Below, one piece after another: positions 25,325 through 33,612 of a stretch of 64,000 nucleotides of DNA. The notes below the pieces were generated by a model. The model had not been told where the DNA came from. It saw only the letters and a program-made list of their open reading frames with translations, and searched no databases. The stretch's first letter is position 1; the number at the start of each line of letters is the position of its first letter. This stretch comes from Pseudanabaena sp. M53BS1SP1A06MG. Lineage in GTDB: Bacteria > Cyanobacteriota > Cyanobacteriia > Pseudanabaenales > Pseudanabaenaceae. Where the stretch lies: contig JADBWH010000015.1 in NCBI GenBank assembly GCA_020404105.1, forward strand, positions 33,785 to 97,784. The letters are read 5' to 3'. The translations under genes were made by a program, and so were the position numbers.

Positions 25325-25349
25325 AAGTTTGACAGCCTGTCAAACTTTG
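25325..25349. promoter_or_regulatory. 25-bp perfect palindromic operator between exbB and tonB
   Basis: AAAGTTTGACAG-C-CTGTCAAACTTT, 12-bp arms around one base, in the 206-nt divergent promoter region. A further half-site ACTGTCAAATT lies at 25371-25381 and a related imperfect site upstream of the receptor at 24105. The form suits a dimeric repressor. It is not the usual Fur box (GATAATGATTATC-like). No repressor gene is adjacent. Confidence 0.65.
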
Positions 25350-25446
25350 AGAACTATAAATTATGGTAAAACTGTCAAATTAGATTCTAAAAAGTCCTGC
25401 CATTCTGACTGATCTCTACCACTTTGTGAAAGTGTTAAAAGCAACT

Positions 25447-26865
25447 ATGAATGATACTCAGCAAGAACTACGTCAACCGCTTGCAAACTCACACCGCGAT
25501 CGAGAATGGAAAGCACTTAAAATTTTTATGTCAGTTAGCATTCCTTGTTCAGTTGCTTTACATTTCGTTATCCTCTCGAATCTTCCTCACATTGGTGGAC
25601 AATTTGATAATTCTAGTCGTGACTCCCAAGAGGGATTACTAGAATTTAAGATTGTAGAAGATACTCAAGACACCAAGCTAGAAGATATCAATCAAATATT
25701 TGACCTTCGTCAATCCGAAAATATAGAAGAATCGATCGCCTTTGCCCCAGCCAATAATCTTAGGGATTCATCTACAATTGGCAGCACTGAATCTAATAAT
25801 ACTTCGATTGACTCAGTAAATGGTGCTGGCAATCTTTCACAGATAGATAGTGAGAAGCTCATAGACAGCCAACATCCTGCGGAAGCAGCTAAGGATATTG
25901 TTAAAACTACTAGTTCAATTTTGTCTAATTCTCTACCCAATACCTTAAAAATTGATCCCAACAAGCCCAATCTTTTTCAGAGTAAAGGAACTTTAGGCTC
26001 TCTAGTACCTAATGGTAATAATAAAAACGCGACAGGGCTTGGCTGGGGTAAAACTGGCGATCGCCATAGTACTTTTGGTAACGGGCGATCATCTAGTAGT
26101 ACTTTAGGGAAAATTGGTGCGCCTTTAGGACTTCCGACTGGCAATGTCAACTCTACATCTACCAATAACTCCAATAATTCCCCAAATTCTGCTACTCCTG
26201 TTAATCCATCCAACAATTCCCCCAATACTAAAGTTCGTTGTCAAAGCTGTGCAAAGCCAGATTACCCTGTTAATGCTAGAGAGCGTGGTTTAGAAGGACA
26301 AACAAAAGTAGCTGTTGATGTTGATAGCAATGGAAATGTGATTAATGTGCGATTGCTCAACTCTAGCGGTCATGCTGAATTAGACGAAGCCGCGAAGCAA
26401 GCTGCGTGGAATTGGAAGTTTGATCCTTCTCAAAATGGTAAGCAGGCAATCCCCGCCAGCATCAATTTTCAAATCGAGAACTCAGATTATGCCAAACGTA
26501 GGCAAGAACAAAGAAAATTAGAGCCAAGGCGAGAGGAAAACATTGCTCCAATTGCTGCACCCATCCAGCCTAACCAAGCATCTCAGAATCAAATTCAACA
26601 AGAACCAGTAGCCCCTAAAACTGTTCCTGTGCAACCAACAAATGTTGATATTCCTAAAGCAATTATTCCGCCAACGTCACCAACGTCGCTAACGCCATCA
26701 ACATCTATACCCGTTGAGCCAATACCTAGGTCACCAATAACTCCTCAAACAACCCCATCGCTTATAGAACCATCGATAACCCCTGCTCCAGTCATACATC
26801 CTGAGTCACCTAGCAATCAAGGAAAGCCTTCTCCATCTTCCACTAAAGTCGAGACAAGTAAATAA
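25447..26865 (+). CDS. tonB: TonB energy-transducing protein with C-terminal Pro-rich extension
   Basis: 472 residues from the ATG at 25447 (a GTG at 25426 would add 7). One N-terminal membrane helix (MSVSIPCSVALHFVILSNL, about 25-45), an acidic then Asn/Ser-rich spacer, and a TonB_C domain at about 260-345 with KPDYPVNARERGLEGQTKV, SSGHAELDEAAKQAAWNWKF and IPASINFQI. In most TonB proteins this domain is at the very C-terminus; here about 120 more residues follow, rich in Pro, Thr and Ser (QPNQASQNQIQQEPVAPKT and onwards). The extension may pass through or bind the cell wall. Two Cys in VRCQSCAKPDYP precede the domain. Confidence 0.9.
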   Translation: MNDTQQELRQPLANSHRDREWKALKIFMSVSIPCSVALHFVILSNLPHIGGQFDNSSRDSQEGLLEFKIVEDTQDTKLEDINQIFDLRQSENIEESIAFAPANNLRDSSTIGSTESNNTSIDSVNGAGNLSQIDSEKLIDSQHPAEAAKDIVKTTSSILSNSLPNTLKIDPNKPNLFQSKGTLGSLVPNGNNKNATGLGWGKTGDRHSTFGNGRSSSSTLGKIGAPLGLPTGNVNSTSTNNSNNSPNSATPVNPSNNSPNTKVRCQSCAKPDYPVNARERGLEGQTKVAVDVDSNGNVINVRLLNSSGHAELDEAAKQAAWNWKFDPSQNGKQAIPASINFQIENSDYAKRRQEQRKLEPRREENIAPIAAPIQPNQASQNQIQQEPVAPKTVPVQPTNVDIPKAIIPPTSPTSLTPSTSIPVEPIPRSPITPQTTPSLIEPSITPAPVIHPESPSNQGKPSPSSTKVETSK

Positions 26866-26871
26866 ATAAGT

Positions 26872-26964
26872 TAGGACTTAAGCAAACCGAACGAATTTAT
26901 TACGCATTGGGTAGATGTGGTGCGGGTGAAGCCTGCACCACATCTACCCAATGCGTAAGTCCTA
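26872..26964. repeat. TAGGACTTA-type repeat, complete copy
   Basis: 93 bp from TAGGACTTAAGCAAACCGAACG to ATGCGTAAGTCCTA, with a central stem ATTGGGTAGATGTGGTGC / GCACCACATCTACCCAAT. This copy shows the empty target of MITE copy R4. Near-identical copies are at 30441 and 59705. Confidence 0.88.
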
Positions 26965-26993
26965 TAAGTAATGAGATGCTTTACAGTAATTGA

Positions 26994-27293
26994 TTAATCT
27001 ATTCTTGTAGAGATTATTCGTAGGTTTTGAGGGATCTCCTCAGTTTCTGCATCAAATTCCAATAGAGTTTCACGGGTTGGTAAATATCCTGATTCGCCAA
27101 ACGAAAGCAACATACGCTGTAAAGCTATCCATATTTCTGACTCAAATTCCCAATCATAGCGAGAGTTAGACCGACCTGCGATCGATCGTAAAGCCCAAAA
27201 ATAACTATTGCGGACAATTGAGCCTTGTTTATTATACTTTGGCACATCATCACGGTGTATAAATAGAACTTCATTATCGATCTTGGCACGCAT
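26994..27293 (-). CDS. Hypothetical protein
   Basis: 99 residues, no signal peptide or membrane helix, not recognised. Soluble mixed composition: MRAKIDNEVLFIHRDDVPKY, several Trp/Tyr (SYFWALRSIAGRSNSRYDWEFESEIWIALQ) and an acidic end (LLEFDAETEEIP). Amino acid use and codon style are those of a real gene, and no larger overlapping frame competes. Possibly a cyanobacterial lineage gene. A 16-bp perfect hairpin (27341-27380) lies upstream. Confidence 0.6.
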   Translation of the reverse strand: MRAKIDNEVLFIHRDDVPKYNKQGSIVRNSYFWALRSIAGRSNSRYDWEFESEIWIALQRMLLSFGESGYLPTRETLLEFDAETEEIPQNLRIISTRID

Positions 27294-27340
27294 CTGAATG
27301 ATTAGTTTTAAATACTTAGAGAGCGTTTATGGAATTGCTG

Positions 27341-27380
27341 TTTGTGAGAGCTTACCCCCAAAGTGGTAAGCTCTCACAAA
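27341..27380. repeat. Perfect 16-bp hairpin
   Basis: TTTGTGAGAGCTTACC and its complement GGTAAGCTCTCACAAA around CCCAAAGT. It belongs to the GC-loop hairpin repeats of this genome and lies in the 315-nt gap between a hypothetical gene and the permease gene, which otherwise holds only the next 105-bp element. Confidence 0.75.
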
Positions 27381-27418
27381 TCATTAAGTTTTACCGAGAT
27401 AAGGCAAAATATAGCCCC

Positions 27419-27523
27419 TATAGCGGTTTTCATTTTGCCGTAGGCAAAATGAAAACTCAAAACTCTTAATGGGACTGATTTTTTGTTTTCAAATGAGTGT
27501 GTACTCATTTGAAAACCGCTATA
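27419..27523 (+). repeat. 105-bp TATAGCGG element, copy M3
   Basis: TATAGCGGTTTTCATTTTGCC ... CTCATTTGAAAACCGCTATA, same length as M1, M2 and M4 and almost identical in sequence, so movement was recent. Located about 85 nt upstream of the permease start; it could carry or disturb its promoter. Confidence 0.88.
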
Positions 27524-27608
27524 CTTTGCTGAACTAGTATTAGGTTAGGGCAAAGCGCTGTAATATGACTGAATATTAATAAACGTAATTAGTTAGCAAT
27601 TTCCAGCT

Positions 27609-28637
27609 ATGACAACAGCAAGTAGAAGCAATCGAACTTTCTGGCGTTTTATACTTAATGATACGACAGGCTTTGTCATTAAGCGCTTAGGGCAAGCAGT
27701 TGTCGTAATTTTGGGAGTCTCGATTCTTAGTTTCTTTGCAATTACTAAATCACCTGGTAATTGCTTTTCAGAATTGCGGAACAATCCTAGTACCCCCAAA
27801 AAAACAATTGAGCTATTGGAGAAGCAACTAAATTACAATAAAAGTGACGCGGAACAATACTTATTATGGTTGCAGAATACACTAAAAGGTAATCTGGGAG
27901 TCCGTTGTCAAGGTTTAACGCCTGTCACACCTTTAATTGTAGAACGAGCAGGTAATACATTATTAATGTCTCTTGCCTCATTATTTACTACATGGCTATT
28001 AGCAATCCCTCTCGGTATTTATAGCGCCGTTAAACAAAATACATGGAGCGATCGCCTGATTCAAGTATTTAGCTATGCTACACAGGGCTTTCCAAGCTTT
28101 GTTTTAGCGATTTTATTACTGATGCTGGCGCAAAATACGGGTTGGTTTCCTGTAGGTGGGATGACTAGCATCAATTTTGCTGATCTTTCTCCCTTTGGTA
28201 AGCTCTTAGACATTGCCCATCACATGGTCTTGCCAACTTTGACTCTAACTATTGTTAGCTTTGCAGGCTTGCAGAGGATCATGCGCGGTAGTTTGCTCGA
28301 TGTATTGCGTCAAGATTATATCAAGACTGCCCGCGCCAAGGGTTTACCAGAAAGTAAAGTAATTTATGTCCATGCCCTGCGTAATGCGATCAACCCTCTT
28401 GTGACTCTATTGGGCTTTGAGTTTGGCGGATTACTAGGCGGCGCATTTATTACCGAGTTCTTTTTTAGTTGGCCAGGGCTGGGGAAATTGCTTCTGCAAG
28501 CAACTCAAGAAAAGGATACCAACTTAGTGATGGCAGGACTGATGCTCGGCACTTTGATGTTAGTGGTAGGAAATCTAATCGGTGATTTACTACTTAAAGC
28601 TGTCGATCCCCGTATTAAGCTTGATGATATGGAATAA
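27609..28637 (+). CDS. ABC transporter permease of the DppB/OppB family
   Basis: 342 residues: first helix LGQAVVVILGVSILSFFAI, periplasmic loop with the family's SPG/LEKQLNYN pattern, then the binding-protein-dependent permease core (about 130-340) with the ATPase-contact EAA-like loop IKTARAKGLPESKVIYVHALRNAINPL. DppB-type permeases pair with a DppC permease, two ATPases and a binding protein for di- or oligopeptides; none is adjacent, a usual situation in cyanobacteria where the genes are scattered. Substrate cannot be inferred. Confidence 0.92.
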   Translation: MTTASRSNRTFWRFILNDTTGFVIKRLGQAVVVILGVSILSFFAITKSPGNCFSELRNNPSTPKKTIELLEKQLNYNKSDAEQYLLWLQNTLKGNLGVRCQGLTPVTPLIVERAGNTLLMSLASLFTTWLLAIPLGIYSAVKQNTWSDRLIQVFSYATQGFPSFVLAILLLMLAQNTGWFPVGGMTSINFADLSPFGKLLDIAHHMVLPTLTLTIVSFAGLQRIMRGSLLDVLRQDYIKTARAKGLPESKVIYVHALRNAINPLVTLLGFEFGGLLGGAFITEFFFSWPGLGKLLLQATQEKDTNLVMAGLMLGTLMLVVGNLIGDLLLKAVDPRIKLDDME

Positions 28638-28750
28638 AGTTCTGAGGTTGTTCACTTAGTGGGTGACCCATGCTTTTAGATTTTGGATTTTAATTATGCT
28701 GACGTGATTTCGGTAATACCATTTGCGCGGTGTGTAGTGCCCCACAAATG

Positions 28751-28795
28751 GCAAAAAATGGTAAAAATTGCTTAGCAATTTTTACCATTTTTTGC
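28751..28795. repeat. AT-rich 21-bp perfect hairpin
   Basis: GCAAAAAATGGTAAAAATTG(C) and its exact complement around TTA, midway in the 232-nt gap between the permease and rhomboid genes. It may end permease transcription, or be a hairpin repeat copy. Confidence 0.6.
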
Positions 28796-28869
28796 ATTCA
28801 TTAAACTGACATTATACTGAGCTAATTAAAACTACGATATATTAATAAAGCTGTAGCGATTAATTGGTA

Positions 28870-29520
28870 ATGTTTCCTTTATATGATGACAATCCGACTC
28901 AAGATACTTCCATTGTTGTCTATCTTCTAATCGTGGTAAATGTACTAATCTTTGGATACCAGTTGAGTTTGTTAAACTTTCAATTTGTTGAATGGATCAG
29001 AAATTGGGGTTTGATTCCAAAGGAATTTGTTACGCAACCACTCAAGGAAGCAATCACCTTCATTTCATCACAATTTCTTCATGGCAATATTTTCCATTTA
29101 GTTGGAAATATGTGGTTTCTCTATCTATTTGGTAACAATATTGAAGATAAGCTTGGTCATTGGAAATTTTTGTTTTTTTATCTGTTTTGTGGGGCTTGCT
29201 CAGGCTTTGCACAAGTCATTACTGCCCCAATGTCGGAGTTACCAATGGTAGGAGCTAGTGGGGCAATATCTGGAGTTATGGGTGCATATTTAGTCAGATT
29301 CCCGCGTGCTAAAATTGTGACCTTGTTATGGATTGGATTCTCTTTTATTCCCATTCCCATTCGTGCAGTTGTATTTCTCGGATTATGGATTGCTGGGCAA
29401 ACTGTATATGCAGCAATCCATAATCCAAATTTACCAGGAGTAGCTTATTTAGCTCATGTCAGTGGATTTATGGTGGGGGCGATCACTGTTCTGATCTACT
29501 CAAAGCTTATGAAAAAATAG
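28870..29520 (+). CDS. Rhomboid-family intramembrane serine protease
   Basis: 216 residues from the ATG at 28870. Six membrane helices can be drawn. Family motifs: FLHGNIFHLVGNMWFLYLFG (residues about 74-93), the nucleophile Ser in GASGAISGVMGAYLVRFP and the catalytic His in LAHVSGFMVGA; the WIR loop region (WIRNWGLIPKEF) is present. Rhomboids cleave membrane helices of partner proteins; the substrate is unknown. All catalytic residues are intact. Confidence 0.93.
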   Translation: MFPLYDDNPTQDTSIVVYLLIVVNVLIFGYQLSLLNFQFVEWIRNWGLIPKEFVTQPLKEAITFISSQFLHGNIFHLVGNMWFLYLFGNNIEDKLGHWKFLFFYLFCGACSGFAQVITAPMSELPMVGASGAISGVMGAYLVRFPRAKIVTLLWIGFSFIPIPIRAVVFLGLWIAGQTVYAAIHNPNLPGVAYLAHVSGFMVGAITVLIYSKLMKK

Positions 29521-29544
29521 AGCGAGTGGTGACCTTGAAGTGTT

Positions 29545-30440
29545 CTCTATTCATTATATTTAAGCCCCCAATCCCAAGATTATAGGGTAGTGAGGCTCCT
29601 CCATCACCACCGTCACTACTATAGCGGTTTTCAAATGAGTACACACTCATTTGAAAACAAATAATCAGTCCCATTAAGAGTTTTGAGTTTTCATTTTGTC
29701 GTAGGCAAAATGAAAACCGCTATACCATCACCACCACTATTAGATACTGGTGTTAGCAGACTTTTTAAGTCAGCAAATGCATCATTTGGCAAAATTGCTA
29801 TACTCAAAAGTGCAACGACGAGAGGGAGTTGGACATCATTAAGGCTAAAGCCCTTATTAGGTATATGGTTACGCAGATTACTGAGAAAGCGATCGCCATA
29901 GCGACTACGATGAACTGCTTTCTGACTAAAAACTAGCCCAATGATTGCAACAATCGCACACATTGCAATCAAAATACCAACAGGCTTACCACGGGAGAGT
30001 CCTACTAAAGTCTTAGCAATACCTAATCCTAACAAGCAAGCGATTAAAACTGCTGGGTAAATCTTGTCAATAAAGGCTTGTTACGGCTTGACCAGAAGAT
30101 CCCAATTTTGTAGGCGATCGCGAATTGCTTGGGTTGCAGATAAATTTGATTTAGTAATGCTGTCAATGTAGGTATAGGATTGCAGCACCTCTGCGACTGC
30201 CTTTTCGATGGGATCGGACAATCTAATCTATCCATTGAGGCTGTCTAAATATATCATACGGAGTTTGGAATCTATGTTGATATAACCTTTCAGAAACAGA
30301 CTAGCGATCGCAGTATCAAAAACCCGTTTGTTGCCATCAACAAGATAGGCTACTTCATATGCATCGAGAGGATCAGGTGGTTGTATCAGACTATTACTAG
30401 GAAGCCGTAAGTAATAGCGAAGACCATAGGCAAAAATAAT
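29545..30440 (-). pseudogene. Broken TIGR04222-type membrane protein gene
   Basis: Pieces of one protein can be read on the minus strand: first DPLDAYEVAYLVDGNKRVFD and TAIASLFLKGYINIDSK (30380-30260), then an in-frame TAG after LDSLNG (about 30229), then DPIEKAVAEVLQSYTYID and LQNWDLLVKP, a stop and frameshift near 30070-30080, then GIAKTLVGLSRGKPVG and ILIAMCAIVAIIGLVF (to about 29900), ending in a Gly-rich tail. The tail is interrupted by a 105-bp element (29620-29724), after which SDGGDGGAS continues. The 5' part is missing at a TAGGACTTA repeat (30441). The family I recall is TIGR04222, membrane proteins with a Gly/Cys-rich C-terminus. Clearly inactive. Confidence 0.8.
29620..29724 (-). 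repeat. 105-bp TATAGCGG element, copy M4, inside the pseudogene
   Basis: TATAGCGGTTTTCAAATGAG ... GCAAAATGAAAACCGCTATA, 105 bp. It interrupts the Gly-Asp-rich C-terminal codons of the membrane-protein pseudogene (GGDG on one side, SDGGDGG on the other), showing that it arrived as an insertion. Confidence 0.88.
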
Positions 30441-30520
30441 TAGGACTTACGCATTGGGTAGATGTGGCGCACCACATCTACCCAATGCGTAATAAATTCA
30501 TTCGGTTTGCGTAAGTCCTA
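30441..30520. repeat. TAGGACTTA-type repeat, copy at the pseudogene end
   Basis: TAGGACTTACGCATTGGGTAG ... CCCAATGCGTAATAAATTC ... GCGTAAGTCCTA. The readable pseudogene sequence stops exactly here, so the repeat marks a breakpoint or insertion in the lost 5' part. Confidence 0.85.
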
Positions 30521-30558
30521 AATTAATAAAATTAGTACATTTGCCAACATTGATTTCA

Positions 30559-32058
30559 TTAACCTAAGCAGCGTAAAGATTCCAACATTCCCTTTGCCTT
30601 ATTCAAGGTTTCCTGATATTCCTTCTGAGGATCAGAATCGGCAACTACACCAGCACCCGCCTGTACGCTTGCCTTGCCATCCTTGACTACCATTGTGCGA
30701 ATGGTAATGGCAGTATTCAACTGTCCTTCAAAATCGTAATAGCCATAAGCTCCTGCATAAGTTCCTCGGCGATCGCCTTCTAAATTGTGGATAATCTCCA
30801 TGGCACGAATCTTCGGCGCACCGCTAACCGTACCCGCAGGGAAACAGGCTTGCAATAAGTCCCAAGCATTTTTTTCAGGACGAATTTCACCGACGACATT
30901 ACTGACGATATGCATGACATGAGAATAAAGCTCAATGGACATTAGCTCATCGACTTTGACAGTGCCACTTTTGCATACGCGACCTAGATCATTTCTGCCT
31001 AAATCTACGAGCATCACATGTTCCGCAACTTCCTTAGGATCAGCAAGTAAATCTTTGGCAAGTTCTGCATCCTCTAAAGAGTTTGCACCTCTAGGTCTTG
31101 TACCTGCGATTGGTCGGAGCACAGTCTTGGAAACCCCATTAATTACCTCTGCCTTAACCATAATTTCAGGGCTAGAGCCAATAAGCTGCCAATCTTTAAA
31201 GTTAAAGAAGGCCATGTAGGGCGAAGGATTAACTACGCGCAAGGAACGATATAGACTAAATGGCTCGCCTTTAAATTCCGTTGTCAGACGCTGCGAGAGA
31301 ACAACTTGGAAGATATCACCAGCCTTGATATGTTCCTTACCTAGCTCAACTCCCTTACAGAATTTTTCACGGGTGACATTGCTGGTAAAGTTGACAGGTG
31401 GCTGTAAGCGAGGATTTGTCCATTTGATTGCAGTTTTTTGGCGATCTAAAGGCGATCTCAATTTATCCACTAATATCGTCAAGCGATCGCTAGCAGATTT
31501 ATAGGCTGCTTCGGGAGCATTACCATTACTCAAATCAGCATAAGCGATCGCCCAGATTTTGCGTTTGACCTGATCGAATACCAATAAGCTATCGACCTGC
31601 ATCCATATACCATCGGGTGTATCTCCCTCCTGACAGGGAAACACAGGTACTTTTGGCTCGATCCAATTAATTAATTCATAGCCCCAATAGCCAAATAGTC
31701 CCCCCAGACTCGGCGGCAACTGTGGCAAATGCACAGGATGAATTGGTGCGAGGCAATTACTCAAATGTTGAAAGGGATTACCAATAAATTCTTTGGTTGT
31801 GCCATCACGAAATGTTTGTGTTGTGCGATCTCCCCTTGCTTCTAATACCCATAGGGGATCGCAACTCAATAAACTGTAACGTCCAATTCTCTCGCCACCT
31901 TCGACTGACTCTAACAAAAAGCTATAGGGTTGACCTTGACAGACTCGATACCAAGCTGACACAGGGGTATCTAGATCTGCAACCAGTTCCATATATACAG
32001 GTACAAAGTTGCCCTGCTCAGCAAGCTTAATAAAGTCAGAATACTCAGGGAAAATCAT
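30559..32058 (-). CDS. trpE: Anthranilate synthase component I
   Basis: 499 residues. Converts chorismate and glutamine-derived ammonia to anthranilate, first step of tryptophan synthesis. The tryptophan-feedback element appears as SFLLESVEGGERIGRYS near residue 48; the catalytic domain has FQVVLSQRL, IAGTRPRGANSLEDAELAKDLL, the HVMLVDLGRNDLGRV motif and GTVSGAPKIRAMEII, ending in GAGVVADSDPQKEYQE. No trpG is adjacent, as usual in cyanobacteria. It could in principle be a PabB-like paralogue, but the LLES motif supports TrpE. Confidence 0.93.
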   Translation of the reverse strand: MIFPEYSDFIKLAEQGNFVPVYMELVADLDTPVSAWYRVCQGQPYSFLLESVEGGERIGRYSLLSCDPLWVLEARGDRTTQTFRDGTTKEFIGNPFQHLSNCLAPIHPVHLPQLPPSLGGLFGYWGYELINWIEPKVPVFPCQEGDTPDGIWMQVDSLLVFDQVKRKIWAIAYADLSNGNAPEAAYKSASDRLTILVDKLRSPLDRQKTAIKWTNPRLQPPVNFTSNVTREKFCKGVELGKEHIKAGDIFQVVLSQRLTTEFKGEPFSLYRSLRVVNPSPYMAFFNFKDWQLIGSSPEIMVKAEVINGVSKTVLRPIAGTRPRGANSLEDAELAKDLLADPKEVAEHVMLVDLGRNDLGRVCKSGTVKVDELMSIELYSHVMHIVSNVVGEIRPEKNAWDLLQACFPAGTVSGAPKIRAMEIIHNLEGDRRGTYAGAYGYYDFEGQLNTAITIRTMVVKDGKASVQAGAGVVADSDPQKEYQETLNKAKGMLESLRCLG

Positions 32059-32137
32059 GCGATCAGGATTGCTAAATAATTTGGTTCAACTAATTAAGAT
32101 CTTATCGTGGTTTTCAGCCCTACTTAACAAAAAACCA

Positions 32138-32200
32138 CAGATATAGAGATTTTCATTTTACCTACGGCAAAATGAAAACTCAAAACTATTACTAGGGTTG
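32138..32200. repeat. Partial copy of the 105-bp element
   Basis: TTTTCATTTTACCTACGGCAA and AATGAAAACTCAAAACTATT followed by GGGTTGAC match the left half of the TATAGCGG element, without its ends. A similar remnant (TTTTGCCGTAGGCAAAATTT) lies at about 2796-2840 next to RNA gene E. Confidence 0.6.
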
Positions 32201-32204
32201 ACTT

Positions 32205-32792
32205 TTACTTATCTCTAGGCAAAATCTTGCTCAATTCTATGCTCGTATCAGTAAATATTGGCAAGGCGATTGCTTGATGGGCAAGAACATATTTTCTTTG
32301 AGCATAGTTACCTTTCCCTTGAGCATCACGATAAGGTTCGCTATAAGCTTCTAAACGATTATCTACTAGGTTAAATAGCCAGTAGTTCTCAATCCCCGCT
32401 TCGGCATAAAGTGCACCTTTGACATCGCGATCATAATTAAGAGAAGAATCAGCAATTTCAATGACTAACAAAATATCATCGGCTATGGGATGTCCTGTGA
32501 GATAGTTATCTTCGCGATCGCGCACAATCGTAAAATCTGGCTCAGGTTCACTATCAGGAGGCAAAAAAATTGGATCTTGACATCTCAATACTGCTCGCCC
32601 CCTAACCAAGGCTGACAGTTCTGCAATTAAATTACTACAGCAAACTGTGTGCTTAGTACCTTTAGCTGACATTGATACAATTTCTCCTTTAATTAATTCG
32701 GTGCGTGGGGAGTCAAACTCGCTTTGCAACATTCCCAAATCACTGAGGCGATGATATTCCGCGATCGTAAACCTTTTAGTTTGAACTAGCAT
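32205..32792 (-). CDS. Uma2-family (DUF820) putative endonuclease
   Basis: 195 residues, the cyanobacteria-abundant Uma2 family with a restriction-endonuclease-like fold. Conserved points: FTIAEYHRLSDLGML at the start, ELIKGEIVSMSAKGTKHTV, PEPDFTIVRDRED with the Asp of the PD motif, LLVIEIADSSLNYDRDVKG (the E-x-x-D region) and the KGALYAEAGIENYWLFNLVD stretch. The D, E and following polar residues needed for a PD-(D/E)XK site are present. Role unknown; these genes occur in dozens per genome, often near mobile elements. Confidence 0.92.
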   Translation of the reverse strand: MLVQTKRFTIAEYHRLSDLGMLQSEFDSPRTELIKGEIVSMSAKGTKHTVCCSNLIAELSALVRGRAVLRCQDPIFLPPDSEPEPDFTIVRDREDNYLTGHPIADDILLVIEIADSSLNYDRDVKGALYAEAGIENYWLFNLVDNRLEAYSEPYRDAQGKGNYAQRKYVLAHQAIALPIFTDTSIELSKILPRDK

Positions 32793-32973
32793 TGATATGC
32801 CTCACTTAAGTCATTGTCATTAGCTGATACTTGCTATAGCAATCTTGATTTTATCATGGGCATTAAGTGGCTATAGAATAAGATGCAGTGTAAAGTGCCA
32901 CATCTCGGCATAATTCAAGAAGCGATCGCTATATACTGAGATTAAAATCAGTTGTTCCTATAGAGTTTAGAAA

Positions 32974-33612
32974 ATGGATATACACGCACTAAGAGAAGAT
33001 TATAAAAAGGGGGAACTAAGACGCAAAGACCTATATGATGATCCCTTTAAGCAGTTTGAAAAATGGTTTCAGCAAGCCTGTAATGCTGAGTTGCTAGAAC
33101 CTAATGCCATGACTCTATCAACTGTTAATGCTGATGGTCAACCCTTTATGCGGACAGTATTACTAAAATATTTTGATGAGAAGGGATTAGTATTTTTTAC
33201 TAACTATGAAAGTCGCAAGGCGCAACAAATTGAGCATAATCACAAGGTTTCTATTCTGTTTACTTGGCTACCTCTACAGCGCCAAGTCCATATCACAGGA
33301 ACTGCGGAGAAAGTAAGTACCACCGAATCTTGGGAATACTTTAGCTCCCGTCCTCGTGGTAGCCAGTTAGGAGCGTGGACTTCTCAACAAAGCTCTATTA
33401 TTTCTTCACGACAACTTCTACTGATGCAATTTGAACAGATCAAACAGAAATTTATGGATGGCGAAATTCCCTTACCTGATTTCTGGGGAGGATATCGCGT
33501 AGTTCCGAATAGCTTTGAATTTTGGCAAGGATGCACCAATCGCTTGCACGATCGCTTCTTATATACTTTACAAGAAGATCAAACTTGGGATATTCACAGG
33601 CTAGCTCCATAA
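32974..33612 (+). CDS. pdxH: Pyridoxamine/pyridoxine 5'-phosphate oxidase
   Basis: 212 residues, FMN-dependent enzyme producing pyridoxal 5'-phosphate. The N-terminal MDIHALREDYKKGELRRKDL, FMN contacts MRTVLLKYFDEKGLVFFTN, the SSRPRGSQLGAWTSQQSS motif and the C-terminal WGGYRVVPNSFEFWQG...RLHDRF signature are complete. It converges on the glucokinase gene and the two coding regions overlap by 19 nt at their 3' ends. Confidence 0.96.
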   Translation: MDIHALREDYKKGELRRKDLYDDPFKQFEKWFQQACNAELLEPNAMTLSTVNADGQPFMRTVLLKYFDEKGLVFFTNYESRKAQQIEHNHKVSILFTWLPLQRQVHITGTAEKVSTTESWEYFSSRPRGSQLGAWTSQQSSIISSRQLLLMQFEQIKQKFMDGEIPLPDFWGGYRVVPNSFEFWQGCTNRLHDRFLYTLQEDQTWDIHRLAP

